Shown here: one piece after another, positions 32,219 through 43,671 of the stretch | Layout: the number at the start of each line of letters is the position of its first letter | How positions within the stretch are numbered: position 1 is the stretch's first letter | From: Opisthorchis felineus | Taxonomy: Eukaryota; Platyhelminthes; Trematoda; Opisthorchiida; Opisthorchiidae | NCBI GenBank assembly: GCA_004794785.1 | Contig: SJOL01007141.1 | Coordinates: 1,601,531-1,665,530, forward strand | Direction: 5' to 3' | Length of the DNA: 64,000 nucleotides | Made by a program: the position numbers and the translations under genes | The notes under the pieces: generated by a model | The model's database searches: none | What the model saw: the letters and a program-made list of their open reading frames with translations, nothing else | What the model was told of the DNA's origin: nothing

Positions 32219-32749
32219 AGGACGATTAGGGACCTCAACTAAAGTCTTTGGCTCAAAAGTTTGATCGCAAGGCATCGGTGGTTGGGGCCAGACTGTCAGA
32301 GAAGTCTACATTTTAAGGAACGATTCTCCACACATTATCTAACCATCGACCTGGAGGACCGGGAGACTGTGTTAGTCAAAACCCTACCCATTGAACAACC
32401 TGGTATGAGAGGATCTGTGAGCGTCATACGTACACTCCCAAGTGTAGCTCAGTGTGTTGTGGAGGTTCACAAACCGTCACACCATGTCATGGTTCAGTCC
32501 ATTCATGACGGCAGACAGTAAGTACAGATGGTTGGTCCTGAAATCTACATGCAGATGGTCACGGCGAGCGTAAACTTTGCAGACTGGTTGTGGGCTTGCA
32601 GTGGGATTGTGAAGTTGCTGGTTGGACTTGTTAGAATACTCAAACGTTGAAGAACACAAGGGCAAGGTGATAGCCGGCTTCTCAGCTGGTTGAACTCACA
32701 TGAAGTCATTTGATAGATTTACACTAGATCTGGCTCTTTATGATCCTTT
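32219..32749. other. no recognisable gene
   Basis: An 86-codon plus-strand frame (32261-32521) has protein-like composition and ends at ACAGTAAGTAC, which resembles a splice donor, but there is no matching acceptor or recognisable motif. Confidence 0.35.
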
Positions 32750-32902
32750 ATGCACATTCAGTTGAAAAATATCGTGAACGAGAGATTCAGTTTAGTCTCT
32801 CGTGAAAACCAAATTGATGTGCAAATGGGTGTATGTGTCGAAATTAGTTCAATTTGGGTTCAAGTAGAACATAAGGTTGACGGAAACTGGGGATTGCGCC
32901 TA
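32750..32902 (-). repeat. dispersed palindromic repeat family, copy 3
   Basis: The reverse complement gives the family order GTCAACCTTATGTTCTAC, TGAACCCAAATTG, ACCCATTTGCACATCAATTT, GGTTTTCACGAGAGAC, TGAATCTCTCGTTCACGATA and CAACTGAATGTGC. This copy and those at 34.5 and 36.7 kb extend the consensus leftward by about 60 bases beyond the copies at 15.9 and 23.2 kb. Confidence 0.7.
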
Positions 32903-32994
32903 CCCGATGAGATCCAAGAAGGGCAAAACCAGTCATGGGCTGTCGAAAAGTTTCAAGCAATCTTATGAGTAGCGTATTACGTCCATACAACATC

Positions 32995-33072
32995 ATAAAC
33001 TAGAGATTCAGCTGGGTTCCAGGTAACTCGCCCGTCAAAACCAAACTGGTATGCAAATGAGTGAATTTCGCA
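32995..33072 (-). repeat. dispersed palindromic repeat family, copy 4 (partial)
   Basis: The reverse complement shows CACTCATTTGCATACCAGTT, TGGTTTTGACGGGCGAGT and ACCTGGAACCCAGCTGAATC. It lies about 90 bases from copy 3 in the same orientation. Confidence 0.6.
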
Positions 33073-33931
33073 AAGATAAGTGATGTTCGTTCCGTAGCCT
33101 AAACAACCGCATTTGTTCTCGCGATCACAAAGGCGGAGATATTTTATACTCATCGATCATCAATGGTATCGGTGTGCTGAAGATATACTGTTACAGTCGC
33201 TTACGAAGGACGCCCCAATGTTGGTGTCGCGCGCACCCTGAATACATGACATTCCCCAAACACCTAATTGGCGATTACTTTCAGTTAACGACCTAGTTAT
33301 TTATTGGCACTCCACAACAAATCACGGTTATCGAATAATAGCGCGGTTAATTGTGGTTGGCAGATGATGTTTTCCTCTGAGATCACGCTCGTCCCCTTTC
33401 AGTTTCACCTACTATTAGGTCTGACAACTTGTGTGTAGGTTGCCAGAATTTATTTGGGACCATCGAGCTATGTTACGCTTTATATATATGTATATATATA
33501 TATATATATTGTGTACGAGCTCACTTGTTGGGCAACTTCATTAAGTTCATGTAAAGTAAACTAGTTATACCTAAGATCAGTAAAGGCTTTTGTTTTTCCA
33601 CCTGAAGAATCTTACATTGGTGGGAACTAATGACAGAAATAACTTCTTTTCCGAAAGCTGACGAGGACATGGGATCATCCATCTGTTTTCATTGAGCTCC
33701 TACAAATGAGTGACGAAACGCCTATCAAGCTGACAGGTGCATGCTTGAAACAAATAAGTCACCAACTAGGACTCTTCAACAATTCCCAGTTGTTTTTCCT
33801 CATCGTCTAACAAGGAAACCAACTTGACTTCCGAACGGTTTGAGTATGTTTCAATGTTTGCGCAGTTTGTTTCGTTTGAAACTTGAATTCTGGTTTCTAC
33901 TTGTTCTTCTGGTTAAATTGTTGTTAGATGA
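33073..33931. other. no recognisable gene; (TA)n microsatellite at 33481-33510
   Basis: The TA array has a single G interruption. The remainder shows no motif. TTGTTGTTAG at 33920-33928 could be a splice acceptor for the exon that follows. Confidence 0.45.
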
Positions 33932-34156
33932 ATGAAAGAGGTACAAAAACTCAAACCGGCTAAACTGCTGTTGGGACAAAACGTATCGGAATTGAAACGT
34001 TTTAGTGCGGCAACTAAGAAGCTATGTAAAGGGGAATGTACAGTCACTGATTTGCTGACTATATGTGAATATTTTCCAAATCAGATAACACTGGCGTATT
34101 CTAACGCTATGGTGGTTCGCGAGGTTCGTTCCGTACCAAGCAAAGGTTTATCGTAA
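33932..34156 (+). other. possible exon or small ORF of unknown function
   Basis: An ATG at 33932 follows a possible acceptor and an in-frame TGA, so it would be an initiator. The 74-codon frame includes KLKPAKLLLGQNVSELKRFS and VTDLLTICEYFPNQITLAYS, with alternating hydrophobic and charged residues typical of a folded helical protein. A weak donor (GCGAG then GTTCGT) at about 34126 would cut it after VVRE. I recognise no domain. A downstream frame at 35890-36114 on the same strand has a good acceptor and might belong to the same gene. Both could also be chance or transposon-derived. Confidence 0.22.
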
Positions 34157-34510
34157 TTAGTGTCGGTTTAATGAATGATTGCCCGGAAGTACGTTTATCA
34201 AGATTCAATAGTACATGGGTTTTGAACGAACAAAACAAACTTCGCCATTCGATTTAGGGTGAAAAATACAGGAAAGACGTCCAAAGTGGCTTTTTTTAAA
34301 TTGAATCACATGAGTAGTTCTTTAACGTTCTCGAGGAAAAGCCATGCCTTGAAGGATTTTCCTTTACATATAAGAAAACACGTTATTGAGGTGATAAGGT
34401 AAATCTCTAATTAACATATGGTATTTTCTTGAAATAAGTTACTCGCAAGATTGCTGGAAACACTTCGGCAGCCCATGACTGATTTTGCCCTCCCGATTTG
34501 GGCTCATCAG

Positions 34511-34856
34511 GTTGGCGCAGTCCCCGAGTTTTCCTTCAGTCAACCTTATGCTCTACGTGAACCCAAATTGGACGAACTTCACCATGTACTCCCATTTGCA
34601 CACCAATTTGTATTCACGGGAGACCCAAGTGAATCCTTCGTTTGTGGTACTCTTCATCTAAATGTGCTGCACAAAGGCTTCCTCATGTTTCAGCAGGTAC
34701 CATATTCGAGATATCAAAGTATATTATCTTGGGGAAAACTAAAAAATGGTGCTAAAAACTCTTTGACAGCTCATGACCGATTTCGCCGTTCCTATCATAA
34801 ACGAGAGATTCATCTGGGATTCTGTTGACTCTCCTGTAAATTCCGAATTGATAAGC
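34511..34856. repeat. dispersed palindromic repeat family, copy 5 with inverted halves
   Basis: The plus-oriented part (34511-34760) reads GGCGCAGTCCCCGAG, ACGTGAACCCAAATTGGACG, CCCATTTGCACACCAATTTG, TTCACGGGAGAC, AAATGTGCTGCACAAAGGC and ATATTCGAGATATC. A minus-oriented part follows (34793-34856), with ATCATAAACGAGAGATTCAT. An open frame of 125 codons (34451-34828) runs through it and reads FAHQFVFTGDPSESF and LNVLHKGFLMFQ. The frame is not kept in other copies, so coding status is doubtful. Confidence 0.65.
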
Positions 34857-34961
34857 AGAAACGTGTATTGAGCGAATAAGATTAGGTGTTTACACTCGCT
34901 CACTGGCCACAACTGATCATTTTACCACAAGGAGATTTGGAAAACAGATGCCCTGTTATAC

Positions 34962-35164
34962 ACTCAGTAGTGACGAGATGGCTCAAGTGGTTAGAGCGCG
35001 AATTTACTGACCGGAAGGCCTGTGGTTCGAATCCGACCTCTGCCACTCGACTTCCCCTGTCTAGGCTTGGGCAACCTGGCAGTATCCCAGCACTCGTGTT
35101 TCCCTCGGGAGGCGTGGCAGCTAGACACCGAAAGGGTGTTACAGGTGAACGACTCAGTAGTGAC
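34962..35164 (+). mobile_element. well-preserved tRNA-derived SINE with 13-bp TSD
   Basis: ACTCAGTAGTGAC occurs at 34962-34974 and 35152-35164 and frames a 177-bp element. The element starts GAGATGGCTCAAGTGG (pol III A box) and has a perfect B box, GGTTCGAATCC, about 50 bases on. The body follows: CTGTCTAGGCTTGGGCAACC, TGGCAGTATCCCAGC, GGAGGCGTGGCAGCTAGACA and CCGAAAGGGTGTTACAGG. The two TSD copies are identical, so the insertion is young relative to its neighbours. The 5' 75 bases can be drawn as a tRNA-like D arm and T arm, but I cannot name the parent tRNA. Short frames encoded by the SINE are not genes. Confidence 0.9.
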
Positions 35165-35889
35165 TATAAAAGCCACAGCGTCGACGTCGACGTCGCACGG
35201 TCACATTAGTTGAGATCTACCAGTCTCACAAACAATTGTATAGGATGCGCTCGCCAATGCTATCCTCAACAGAAGTTCTTTCTGGTGGCTGGACATTTCC
35301 TTTCTTATGAAAATCGATATCACGGTAGTAGTAGCATGACTTTTGATTGTAAAGAAATTTCAATGTACCTTCTAATTGAGTCGTTAAATGAGGATGCACC
35401 CAGTGTCACGTCAGTATTATTTTTGAGCATTTGACTTTGCGAATAAAATATCGGAAACTCTCATGAATCCAAATGCGTTTGCAGTGAATTGAATATTTTT
35501 GTTCCTGGTGGTCGTTTATTTATGCATCCTACTGAGCAAATGATTACATGACGGAATAAATCAATCACTTACAGAGTTTTGAACATCGCATGAGATAAGA
35601 CTGAAGAGTTCGCTGCATGTTTCGACATTATTGTCGAATACTCTGACGTGCGCACGCATTCGAATGTGAAACAACGCAAAAACCGGGGGAAATCGTAGTG
35701 AATGCATATTTTTGGTTCATTTATGAACACAGTGTGTGGGTGTCTATTGACCTGCCTTGTCAGCCCTGAGCATAACCAAGAAGTTTAGCCTACAGACTTT
35801 TAACTTGACTCGACTTGAGATGGAACTCAAATGTTTTACATCATCCCGGTTGCCCGTGTTGACTGAATGACAAATTTTGTGTTCTACAG
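35165..35889. other. no recognisable gene
   Basis: No motif or repeat. The interval ends in TTTTGTGTTCTACAG, a good splice acceptor (AG at 35888-35889). Confidence 0.4.
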
Positions 35890-36114
35890 GATAACAAAGC
35901 AAGATTTAAGCGGAAGCTGGAAATGTGTAATTTGAGACACTTCAGAGTTGGCAAATCACCCTCCAACTACACCAACGTGTCTTCATCTACAGAGAAATTC
36001 CGGATAGAGGTGGACATTCCATCGATTCTTGCGTACGCGATCACTTTCTCTAATCCCTGTGCGCAAGAAACACTTAAATGGTTTTGTCCATGCAGATACG
36101 AAAGCTATAACTGA
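35890..36114 (+). other. possible terminal exon of unknown function
   Basis: After the acceptor ending at 35889, a 74-codon frame is open from the first base (GAT AAC AAA) to the TGA at 36112-36114. It starts DNKARFKRKLEMCNLRHFRV and includes TEKFRIEVDIPSILAYAI. The basic start, the mixed amphipathic segments and exact agreement of splice site and frame are mildly supportive. No domain is recognised and no polyadenylation signal is close. It could be the last exon of a gene whose first exon is at 33932, with the SINE at 35.0 kb inside the intron, but that link is speculation. Confidence 0.27.
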
Positions 36115-36707
36115 TTTGCTCTGTCTTGTGAAGTAAATGTATCGACACTGATAATCTTTTAAACTTGTGTCCAAGACATTGCAATGCAGACAAATTTTTA
36201 ACTCTCATTAGTTTATCATAATCGATAACCCTGCTCATTCGCTACACTTCGCAGTCTAGAATGAATCGAAGTATTGATTTTCCCCAAGACAGCTTTGAAA
36301 AAAGTTTTGAGAACTCCACTTGGTAGGCAATATTGTGCTTCATTCGCAACTGTGTGCGCCTCACGATAACCTATAGGGGTTTATCAGAAAATGTCTTTCA
36401 GTATTACTAACCAGGCATAAAACTACAAAACGTTTGGACCTTTACTTCTCTCAATGTTATCTTTTTTCGATTGGTTCATGCATATCCTACCTCCCTAATT
36501 ATTCTACCGATCCCAATTCTAGCGTAGCCTTGATCGGTGATTAATTTGGTTTATCAGTTATTATCATCGCTTCTACAGCAAGAAAATTATCGTATTAAAT
36601 AAATCTAATGTTAGACGACTGTGCTGTACCAAATATTGTGTAATGCCTAGAAAATTCGGACATTTGGTTGAGCCTGGTGGTGTCTCTTAACCTAACGTTC
36701 ACAAAAG
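36115..36707. other. no recognisable gene
   Basis: Nothing identifiable. AT-rich, with AATAAA at about 36598 and no gene convincingly ending there. Confidence 0.4.
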
Positions 36708-36950
36708 GGCAAAGTCCCCGAGTATCCGTCAGGCTTACGTTCTACGTGAACCCAAATTGTACGAAATTCGTTAACTACACTCATTTGCACACCAATTTGG
36801 TTTTCACGGAAAACTCACCTGGAACACAGCTGATACCAGTTGAAACACCAGGCAGCCTTTGTGCAGCCCATTCAGATGATGATTATCATAAACGAGAGAT
36901 TTAGAAGGGATCGGGCTGGGGCTTGCTTGAAAACCAAATGAATATGGTTT
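36708..36950. repeat. dispersed palindromic repeat family, copy 6 with inverted halves
   Basis: The plus-oriented half (36708-36830) has AAAGTCCCCGAGTATCCGTC, ACGTGAACCCAAATTGTACG, CACTCATTTGCACACCAATT and TGGTTTTCACGGAAAACTCA. The minus-oriented half (36885-36945) has ATCATAAACGAGAGATTT and then GAAAACCAAATGAATATG. The two halves together form an imperfect palindrome with a central spacer of about 50 bases. Confidence 0.65.
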
Positions 36951-39309
36951 GGTATTACTGGTCTGGTTTACTTCTACCCATAATAACCAAAATGATTTTT
37001 ACCGTTGAGTTTGATCCACTGAACTATCTCAGTCAGGATGAAAGGCGGATATACGCCAGATTTTGTGGATGTGTTATATAGAGGCTGGATTTTCACCCTT
37101 AGAAATAAGACTACTCCTTCGGGGATTAAAATAGTTCTACCCAATTCTCCCGAGGAGATCTTAAACGCTTTTGAAGACTCCAATGAAGTGCTTTACCAAA
37201 AAGTATTGGGAAGCGGGTTTTTTATAGGCATCCGACTGTAAATTATGCCTGAGTACTTCCTTCAGAATATGGACATTCTACATCAACAGACCCACCTGTG
37301 TTTGTAGCTAAATAGTGGTGCCATCCAGTCTTTCAAAAGTTCTAACACGCGTTTGTGGTGAGTACTTTGTCAAATAACACCCGGCATGAAAACCTCGCCC
37401 TTCAGAATTGTGATCTTTCTGGTTCGTCTAAACTGGCATGCGTAACTGTTTTCAGGCGATTTGGTCAAGGAACTAAAAAGCCTGTTAATAGATAATGTAG
37501 TCGCTGCATGCAGAGGAGTTAATATCCCGATGTAAGATTTTCTCCGCAATTAATTATTTTCACGCAGTCTTGAAAGTACTCGACCAGGGAGCAAATGTCT
37601 CTGATTGATGCTATCCAGCCGATGAAATGGAAAAGGTGATTCCGAATTTCATGTAGGAAACCATATAGGAAACCGGTGGAATACACCAGCTTTGGTGTCT
37701 ATGTGAACGATACACCTGCGCCGACTTGGTCAGTTTCGTACTCCCCGCTGCCCGGAGAAAATGTACTACGCAATCCATTTCAATCCATTTCCCCACAGTG
37801 CTTCATTGAAGCAAAACGATGAGACTCCAACAATGAAATTTTATCAAGTGAGCAATCAACAATCTGTCACCAGAGAGAGGACAGCTACGCACCGCGATTT
37901 CTGCAAGCCCCGTTATGCTTGCCGCCAGTGGAAAAGTATGAAAATGACGAAGTTATCTCCTCGGTTAATGTCGACAAATTCCCAATTTTCAAAATCCAGT
38001 TATGAGACAAAAGCAAAATTTAGGGCACTTACAAGTTGACCTATTTATTTTTCGTGGTAACGACAAAGGTTGCATGGCTGGGCATCATAGAAGGTGCGTG
38101 GAAGGCTATTGATCGCTTTTTGACTCTTGAATTGGTTGCAAGACTGAATTGGTTTGGTGCTAACCAAAAGTTGGCTGTAAAAGTCACCGAAATGGTCTGC
38201 GCCATTTTCATTAAGTCGCCTGTCAAATTTTATTCAACCTTCTTTTCCAGGATCATTTAGTAGGTGCGACTTTGCTTCCTGGAGCACGATGAAACAGAAG
38301 ATTTATGTACTAAGCCGGAACAGAAGAATATATTCGTGGGCAAAAAAATCCCGTGTGATTTTTTTGACGATAATATGTTTTTCAGTACCAAGGATCTGTT
38401 CTGAGGGACTCTGTACCAGACTTTGGTTCATGATTTAACCCAATTAGTTTACAGACGCCTGTGGAAGAGGGCCGTCTGAGTGTAGGTCAAGTGCTTCCAA
38501 CTTTGCAGCCGCACGAGTAAAACTAGTCAAGACGTACCAGAGGACTTCAAGGCTGTGTTCACATTCCGACCACGCGTAATACCAGCTGCTGTCGACCATT
38601 GCAGGCCTTATAAGGTATTACAAACCAAAACCTTTCGTATTTCATGCCTTTCCTGTCCACTATGATGCTAAGTACAGACAATCATGAGGGTAAATGTGAA
38701 CTGTTCTTAACACAGCCTTTGGAAGAAATTATGTACGGCTTTGCCAGCAGGAGACTACATAACATTTGATCGATGGCCCTGTGGGCTTCCGGCATGCTGC
38801 AGCCGATACGCCTGTCACGAAGTGATAGCATTTGCAAATCCTCGGGATGAAAGGTTTGATGTATAAAATGGCACGAAAGCTTTTTAAATTGACATCGAAT
38901 TAACCAAATAGCTCTTGTGAACCGAAACAAAACTACCCTGTGAAGCTGACTCAATACAAAAAATACGGTCTTTGTCCCAAGGTTACCTACCCCGCTGAAT
39001 ATGCTCCACTCATTTCTGCATCACTTTCCTGGGGGATTAAAAGATCCACAATTTTTGTAAGATAAAAGCCCCAAACGGCGAAGGTGTGAGGCAAACGTTG
39101 GGGTATCTTAAACTTACCGGTACAAAATCCAACGATAATCTCGCAGGTAGTCACATCAATCGGGCCGCGATCGGTCTGTTTGCGATTTGTAGTAAGTTCA
39201 CTCAGTTGTTCCCTATAAATAGGCCTCAGACATCTGAAGCACTTCTGGCTAGTTCTCTAAACCTCTCGTTTATCACCCCAAAAGCCACCTTCAAACCTTC
39301 CTCGCGATT
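36951..39309. other. no recognisable gene
   Basis: A 67-codon plus-strand frame at 37038-37241 (contains NSPEEILNAFEDSNEVLYQK) looks protein-like but has no partner exons or known motif. The rest shows short frames only. The stretch 38.3-39.3 kb is where more of the minus-strand BEL/Pao element would lie, but I recognise no protease or RT motif. Confidence 0.35.
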
Positions 39310-39990
39310 CTAACTCACTTTCATCACGAAAATATGCGCATCTGCTGCACCCACTGTTGAGAAGATGAACGACCCATGACAATTGTCAGTTGGCTGATTA
39401 CTGGATCCAACATTTGAGGTGACTTTTGCGTCAGAATTTTTCATCAGACCAAGCGTGTTAATGGCGTTCAAAACCTGCTTTTCAAGGAACTGGATCAACT
39501 CGATAATGGAAGGATTTCGCCCCTTTCAACGTAGTTCTGTTCAAGGTGAACCCGTTTTAACTGAGTTGGCTGTGGTACCTGTTCCACTATGTGTGCCAAA
39601 TTGGTCCAGCAGATGAATTCAATGACTCTAAAAAGTTGCGACATGGTCATCCACTTCATATGTTTTTGGGTTAAATGACGTAACCACTTGATGAATCTTT
39701 TCGCCAAGTCCGGTCCTTCCACAATCCCCTGCATCAAACCCGAGAATGATGGAGCCCCACACTGTTCTTACGTACGCTGATGAGTGTTCGCGAACCAAAT
39801 CAGAATCCAACAATACACAGGACTCGGTTGACCACTTGGCAAGACCTCTACAATAAAGAGATTGGTAGGCCAGACGCTGGGCCTCGCCATATAGCTTCAC
39901 CGCCCAATTCAGTTCACAGTTACGCAAAAATAGAAGAAACCGACATGGTGAATCATTAAAGAACTCAATCTCACCGCTGGCAGGGAACAA
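39310..39990 (-). pseudogene. BEL/Pao gag-like (DUF1759) fragment in three frames
   Basis: Minus-strand translation gives three successive pieces in different frames. First comes MFPASGEIEFFNDSPCRFLL, NCELNWAVKLYGEAQRLAY and SLYCRGLAKWSTESCVLL. This matches the Pao gag pattern of a short Pro-rich lead, F.GDP..Y..F, RL.YL...C.G.A...I..C. The second piece has IVEGPDLAKRFIKWLRHL and TNLAHIVEQVPQPTQL. The third has IIELIQFLEKQVLNAINTLG. Families have these blocks in the same order. At least two frameshifts separate them, so no product is expected. It is on the opposite strand from the integrase piece at 24 kb and is probably another copy. Confidence 0.72.
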
Positions 39991-41141
39991 TCACAAAACT
40001 CCAGTGAGACAAGCACTGCCGAAGATTCCCAATAAGGATGAAACAGCTGCAAAGCGCTTCTTGGGTTTACAGCATATTTTTGCTTCCCTTAGGCGGCGAG
40101 ATTTTCAATGTAATTCACAAAACTTATCACACTACTAACAATTCATAAGTAGCTCAGAGGAAGAGTGAAACACTTGTTCAGTGAAACTCATCATTGAGAA
40201 CGATTTACAGCATAATATATTGGCCGAGTTAGCTGGTTTGCTAACTGGAGGCTTGGGGAGATGCTGAGAGCAGACTAACCTACCATATGTCTTCCAGTGC
40301 GGTTCAAGTTCGCGAGCACTGAGACGCACATGGTCCCCGAATATAAGTTCAGGAAACTGTACGTGAAATGTCCAGAGTCCTCCTCAGTTTTCGACAATAC
40401 CTTTACATTTGTAATTTTTTACACATTTTGTTATCCTTCGGTGTCTTCTAAAGCATCTTTACTTCAAATTTTAAGGGTAGAAACATCTTACTCCTCAGGA
40501 CATGGCTTCCGAGGATGTCCAGCAGGACTGGTAGCCATCAGACTGGCCATCCACAAAGTAACAGTTAAAAATACTCGGAAGCGTTCTCAGCAATAACTAG
40601 GAATTCTCGCATCTCCATTTGAGTTCACGCCTCATTGTCCTCTTCCTGATTAACCATGAAATGTGTAGTCCATTAGGCCACTCAGTTGCCAAGCGCAATT
40701 TTTAATGTCAGGAGGGTCCGTCTAAGTTGAACATTAAAGTCACACTTGGCTTTTGGACATCCCTCTCTCCCAAAAATCAATTTTCACGAGTGCTTCATTT
40801 CTCTATTTTTGAAAAGTTAGCCATTGTTGGGAAGAAATAGATGTAATTAACCGAAAAAATTATCTCCATCGGAAGACTTGACATTTTATCCCACCACTCT
40901 GATGGTAGTGTTTGAGGATCCTGGATAGAATGGCTCCTTCGGGAGAGTAGGTTTCTATCAAGGGCAGAATAATTTTGGGGCTCCTCTACACGATGAAGAT
41001 AACAACAAATGCTCTAACCTTACTTATTACATAGAAGCCGTGGGGGGAATTATCGGAAACCAATGAGTTCTTATTACTGAAAGCTGAATTTTGGAAATCT
41101 AGCCTGCCCCTTCGAAGCTGCTGCTTTTGTTATTCACACAG
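39991..41141. other. no recognisable gene
   Basis: A 99-codon plus-strand frame at 40297-40596 has no motif. The last 25 bases (GCTGCTGCTTTTGTTATTCACACAG) form a strong splice acceptor for the exon candidate that follows. Confidence 0.4.
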
Positions 41142-41233
41142 ACTTTGGGAAGCAGCTAAATTCCATCCGACATCAGTATAAAGGCTTTCTTCCAGACTCA
41201 CTCACCACGAATAGATCTTACAATTTGCTTCAG
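41142..41233 (+). other. candidate host-gene exon with strong splice sites
   Basis: A long pyrimidine tract ending in ACACAG leads into 92 bases, which end CTTCAG followed by GTGAGT, a consensus donor. Only one of three frames is open: FGKQLNSIRHQYKGFLPDSL then TTNRSYNLLQ, preceded by a two-base partial codon and ending in phase 0. The close fit of acceptor, open frame and donor is better than anywhere else in the window. I do not recognise the protein. A possible next exon at 41765-41827 (acceptor TCGACTCTTCTAG, in-frame LATSLFNPTKLWESTTFDVQ and then TAG) fits the phase but has weaker support. No upstream exon could be found. Confidence 0.4.
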
Positions 41234-43076
41234 GTGAGTTGGATGACCTACCTTAAAATTATTATTGAATGTTTGAGCATGTATATGCTCTCACAAATGC
41301 CTTTTCCTATAATCTTAAAGTTCATTTACGGAGAATTGTATTAGAAAATACAAGACTTCAAACAGCGAACAAACGTTTTAAAGACAACCAGCTAGTTTAT
41401 ACTGGATTACGGAAGGACTACTGCTATGTACAACCCCGAGGGTGACTAATGATCTTGGTCTATGGACTACGAAAGGAGCTAAGTGCTTCATGTCTACCCG
41501 TTGGACTATAGACGTAGCTGTTGGGGTGTAATCCAAACCTACTTACTTATCGAAACTGATCAGCTGCATTACTCGTCACCTCTCACACCAACTGCAACGG
41601 TCGCGGACAAGAAAAAAGAATTTTCAAGATGAGGGCACGTGCAACATTTTTTTCTTTTGGAAGTTTGTAAGTATGTGAACAATCCACTACCAGATCGTTG
41701 TAACCTCAAACTCCAAACTACACTTCAAGGTTCTTTTGCGTGCTTATTTTCTCGACTCTTCTAGTTGGCAACTTCCTTATTTAACCCCACAAAGTTGTGG
41801 GAGAGCACTACATTCGACGTCCAGTAGTGGTCTCAGGTGAAACGTGGCAAACCCGACAACAGGCAACCACTGATCCATTTGACATGGAATCTTGTGCAAC
41901 CGTTTGACACCCATGTATCAAAATAGGCAATAGCAAAATTGGCGTGGATCATCACTCCTATACCTAAATTTGGTGTGGTATCCTCTACCGGAATAGGCGG
42001 ATGCCTATAGGGTGCCTACAGGACGTCATTTTCAAGTGCGGATTCGCATTGCGTTGTATCTTATAGCTGATGACTATTGAGTACAAGGCCTCAAGAAATA
42101 CGAGACTTACCTGAAATACATGAATTTTCAGTAAACGGTGAAAAACTAAAATCCAATCAACAGTGAAGCTGGTGTTGAATGAACTTATCATCGAGCTGTA
42201 CTAAAGATTTTTGCTTACTTCTCCAAAAAGAACAACCATATCATGAGTGCAGAGATAGTCGGATGGGCAGCCCTTACAAAGGCTAGCGAGCATTCTTATT
42301 TTGCACACTTCAGATGAAGACACCATCGTCTCTTTCCTCAAACCGGTGCTCTAAAGTTTTGCTATTAGCATAATGCTATAAAAGCACAGTTTTCAGTTTG
42401 CTCCCTGCTAGACCCGGAAATGTGGGTGCACACAGACTTCCGGGACACACCGTACAGAACTCCTCTTCAATTGGCCATCTGTTTACAGGAAGTCGTCCTT
42501 ATAAAAACTTGGTCACCTTATGAGTATGTCCAATATGATAAGAGGTGACTAGCAAGCGGTTTCCGTGTCTCCCTAGACAAAGCTGCACCGGAGAACCGGT
42601 GCTATATGTGCAGTTTTTTTGTTGACAAATGCTCCCTACTTACTAGCTTCTACTGACTCATCGAATTAAGGTTGATTTCGTTGGTCGCCTGCTGCATTTG
42701 CAGTGCACACATACGTAGCGCTAAACAGCGAAGTTGCTTTTTTAACTGCAGCACATAGTCATCCCTCATGGATTCACTAAATTCCTTCTCAAATGAAATG
42801 CAGGATGAGAACCGGTCAGCCATTCATTTCCCAAAAAAATAGCTGAAGACAATCCCATAACTTGCTGAGTCACGCCGATGCTTATCTGGCAGATGCAATT
42901 TTCTCCAAAGCCTTTGCGTTTCGCACAATAAGTTTGCTTACGTTACATTTTGCTCTACGTATGCTCAGGCCAAAAACCACCATATCCTACTTTTGTTGAG
43001 AACTCTTTTAATCATTCTCACTTCTTAACTTCTGGCGTGCATTCGGTTTTGTATTTACAGTGTACTGTCTTCAGAC
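41234..43076. other. no recognisable gene apart from a weak exon candidate at 41765-41827
   Basis: The small 3' exon candidate is described with the exon at 41142. The rest has no motif. Two acceptor-like strings (TTTGTATTTACAG and TGTCTTCAG) lie just before the next feature. Confidence 0.35.
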
Positions 43077-43640
43077 GTGACTTCAGATATGTTTGTAGAG
43101 AAATTGGCGGCTCTCCGGTTTTCATCCTTCATGGCATTCGAGAATGCGTTAAATGAATACATGTGCGATAATTATGTGGCGTTTGTGCGTGCACGAGGCA
43201 GTAAAAGTACAAACGCTGTTTTGCGTTACCAGTGGTTGCATTATAAATGCATCAGGTAGCCAGAAAAACCAACGGAAGGTCGAGGGGTAAAAAGAAGCTG
43301 GTAATTTGAGCGCATTTGCTAACGGCGGACAGTAACCGAGACACCGGTTTTCCAGTACGCTTTTTTCTAAGTAGAAACGCAGATCATCTTGCAGTCACCG
43401 CTTATTATCTTGAACACAATCACAAGGTTTCCAAGTTTTTGTACGATTGACTCCCGGTAAACCCGTGCCTAACCGCAGAGGAGTTGCGCATCTCCAGAGC
43501 CCTGCTTAAGTATGAAACGCTGTTATGTGAAGTGTTGCAGTTTGTGTTTGATGAATTCGGCAAGGTTCATACAACTCTAGACACATACAACTACCTTGGA
43601 GGTATCGACTACCTCCGTTGAATAAGTGACGGGTGGTTGG
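43077..43640 (+). pseudogene. MULE/ZSWIM-like transposase, N-terminal remnant
   Basis: The plus strand reads MFVEKLAALRFSSFMAFENA, then MCDNYVAFVRARGSKST and LRYQWLHYKCIR. It resumes, after a gap with stops, as AVTAYYLEHNHKVSKFL, LTAEELRISRALLKYETLL and VLQFVFDEFGKV. A segment of about 60 residues rich in charged and aromatic residues followed by a Y-K-C-x-R motif, then H-N-H, resembles the FAR1-like N-terminus of MULE transposases and the related ZSWIM3-like proteins of flatworms. Stops and frame changes are frequent. The DDE core is absent here. The family call rests on pattern memory and needs a profile search. Confidence 0.5.
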
Positions 43641-43671
43641 ATTTAATGTGGCAGATGAAATGCCTTCCGTC

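Noticed and set aside
34975..35050. Functional tRNA gene
   Set aside because: A and B boxes are good but there is no clean acceptor stem, and the sequence continues into the SINE body with TSDs around the whole unit.
34982..35176. Small protein with the string [16 protein letters not shown]
   Set aside because: It is a translation of the SINE's tRNA-like head. The same peptide arises from the 61.4 kb SINE and is a known artefact type in flatworm gene sets.
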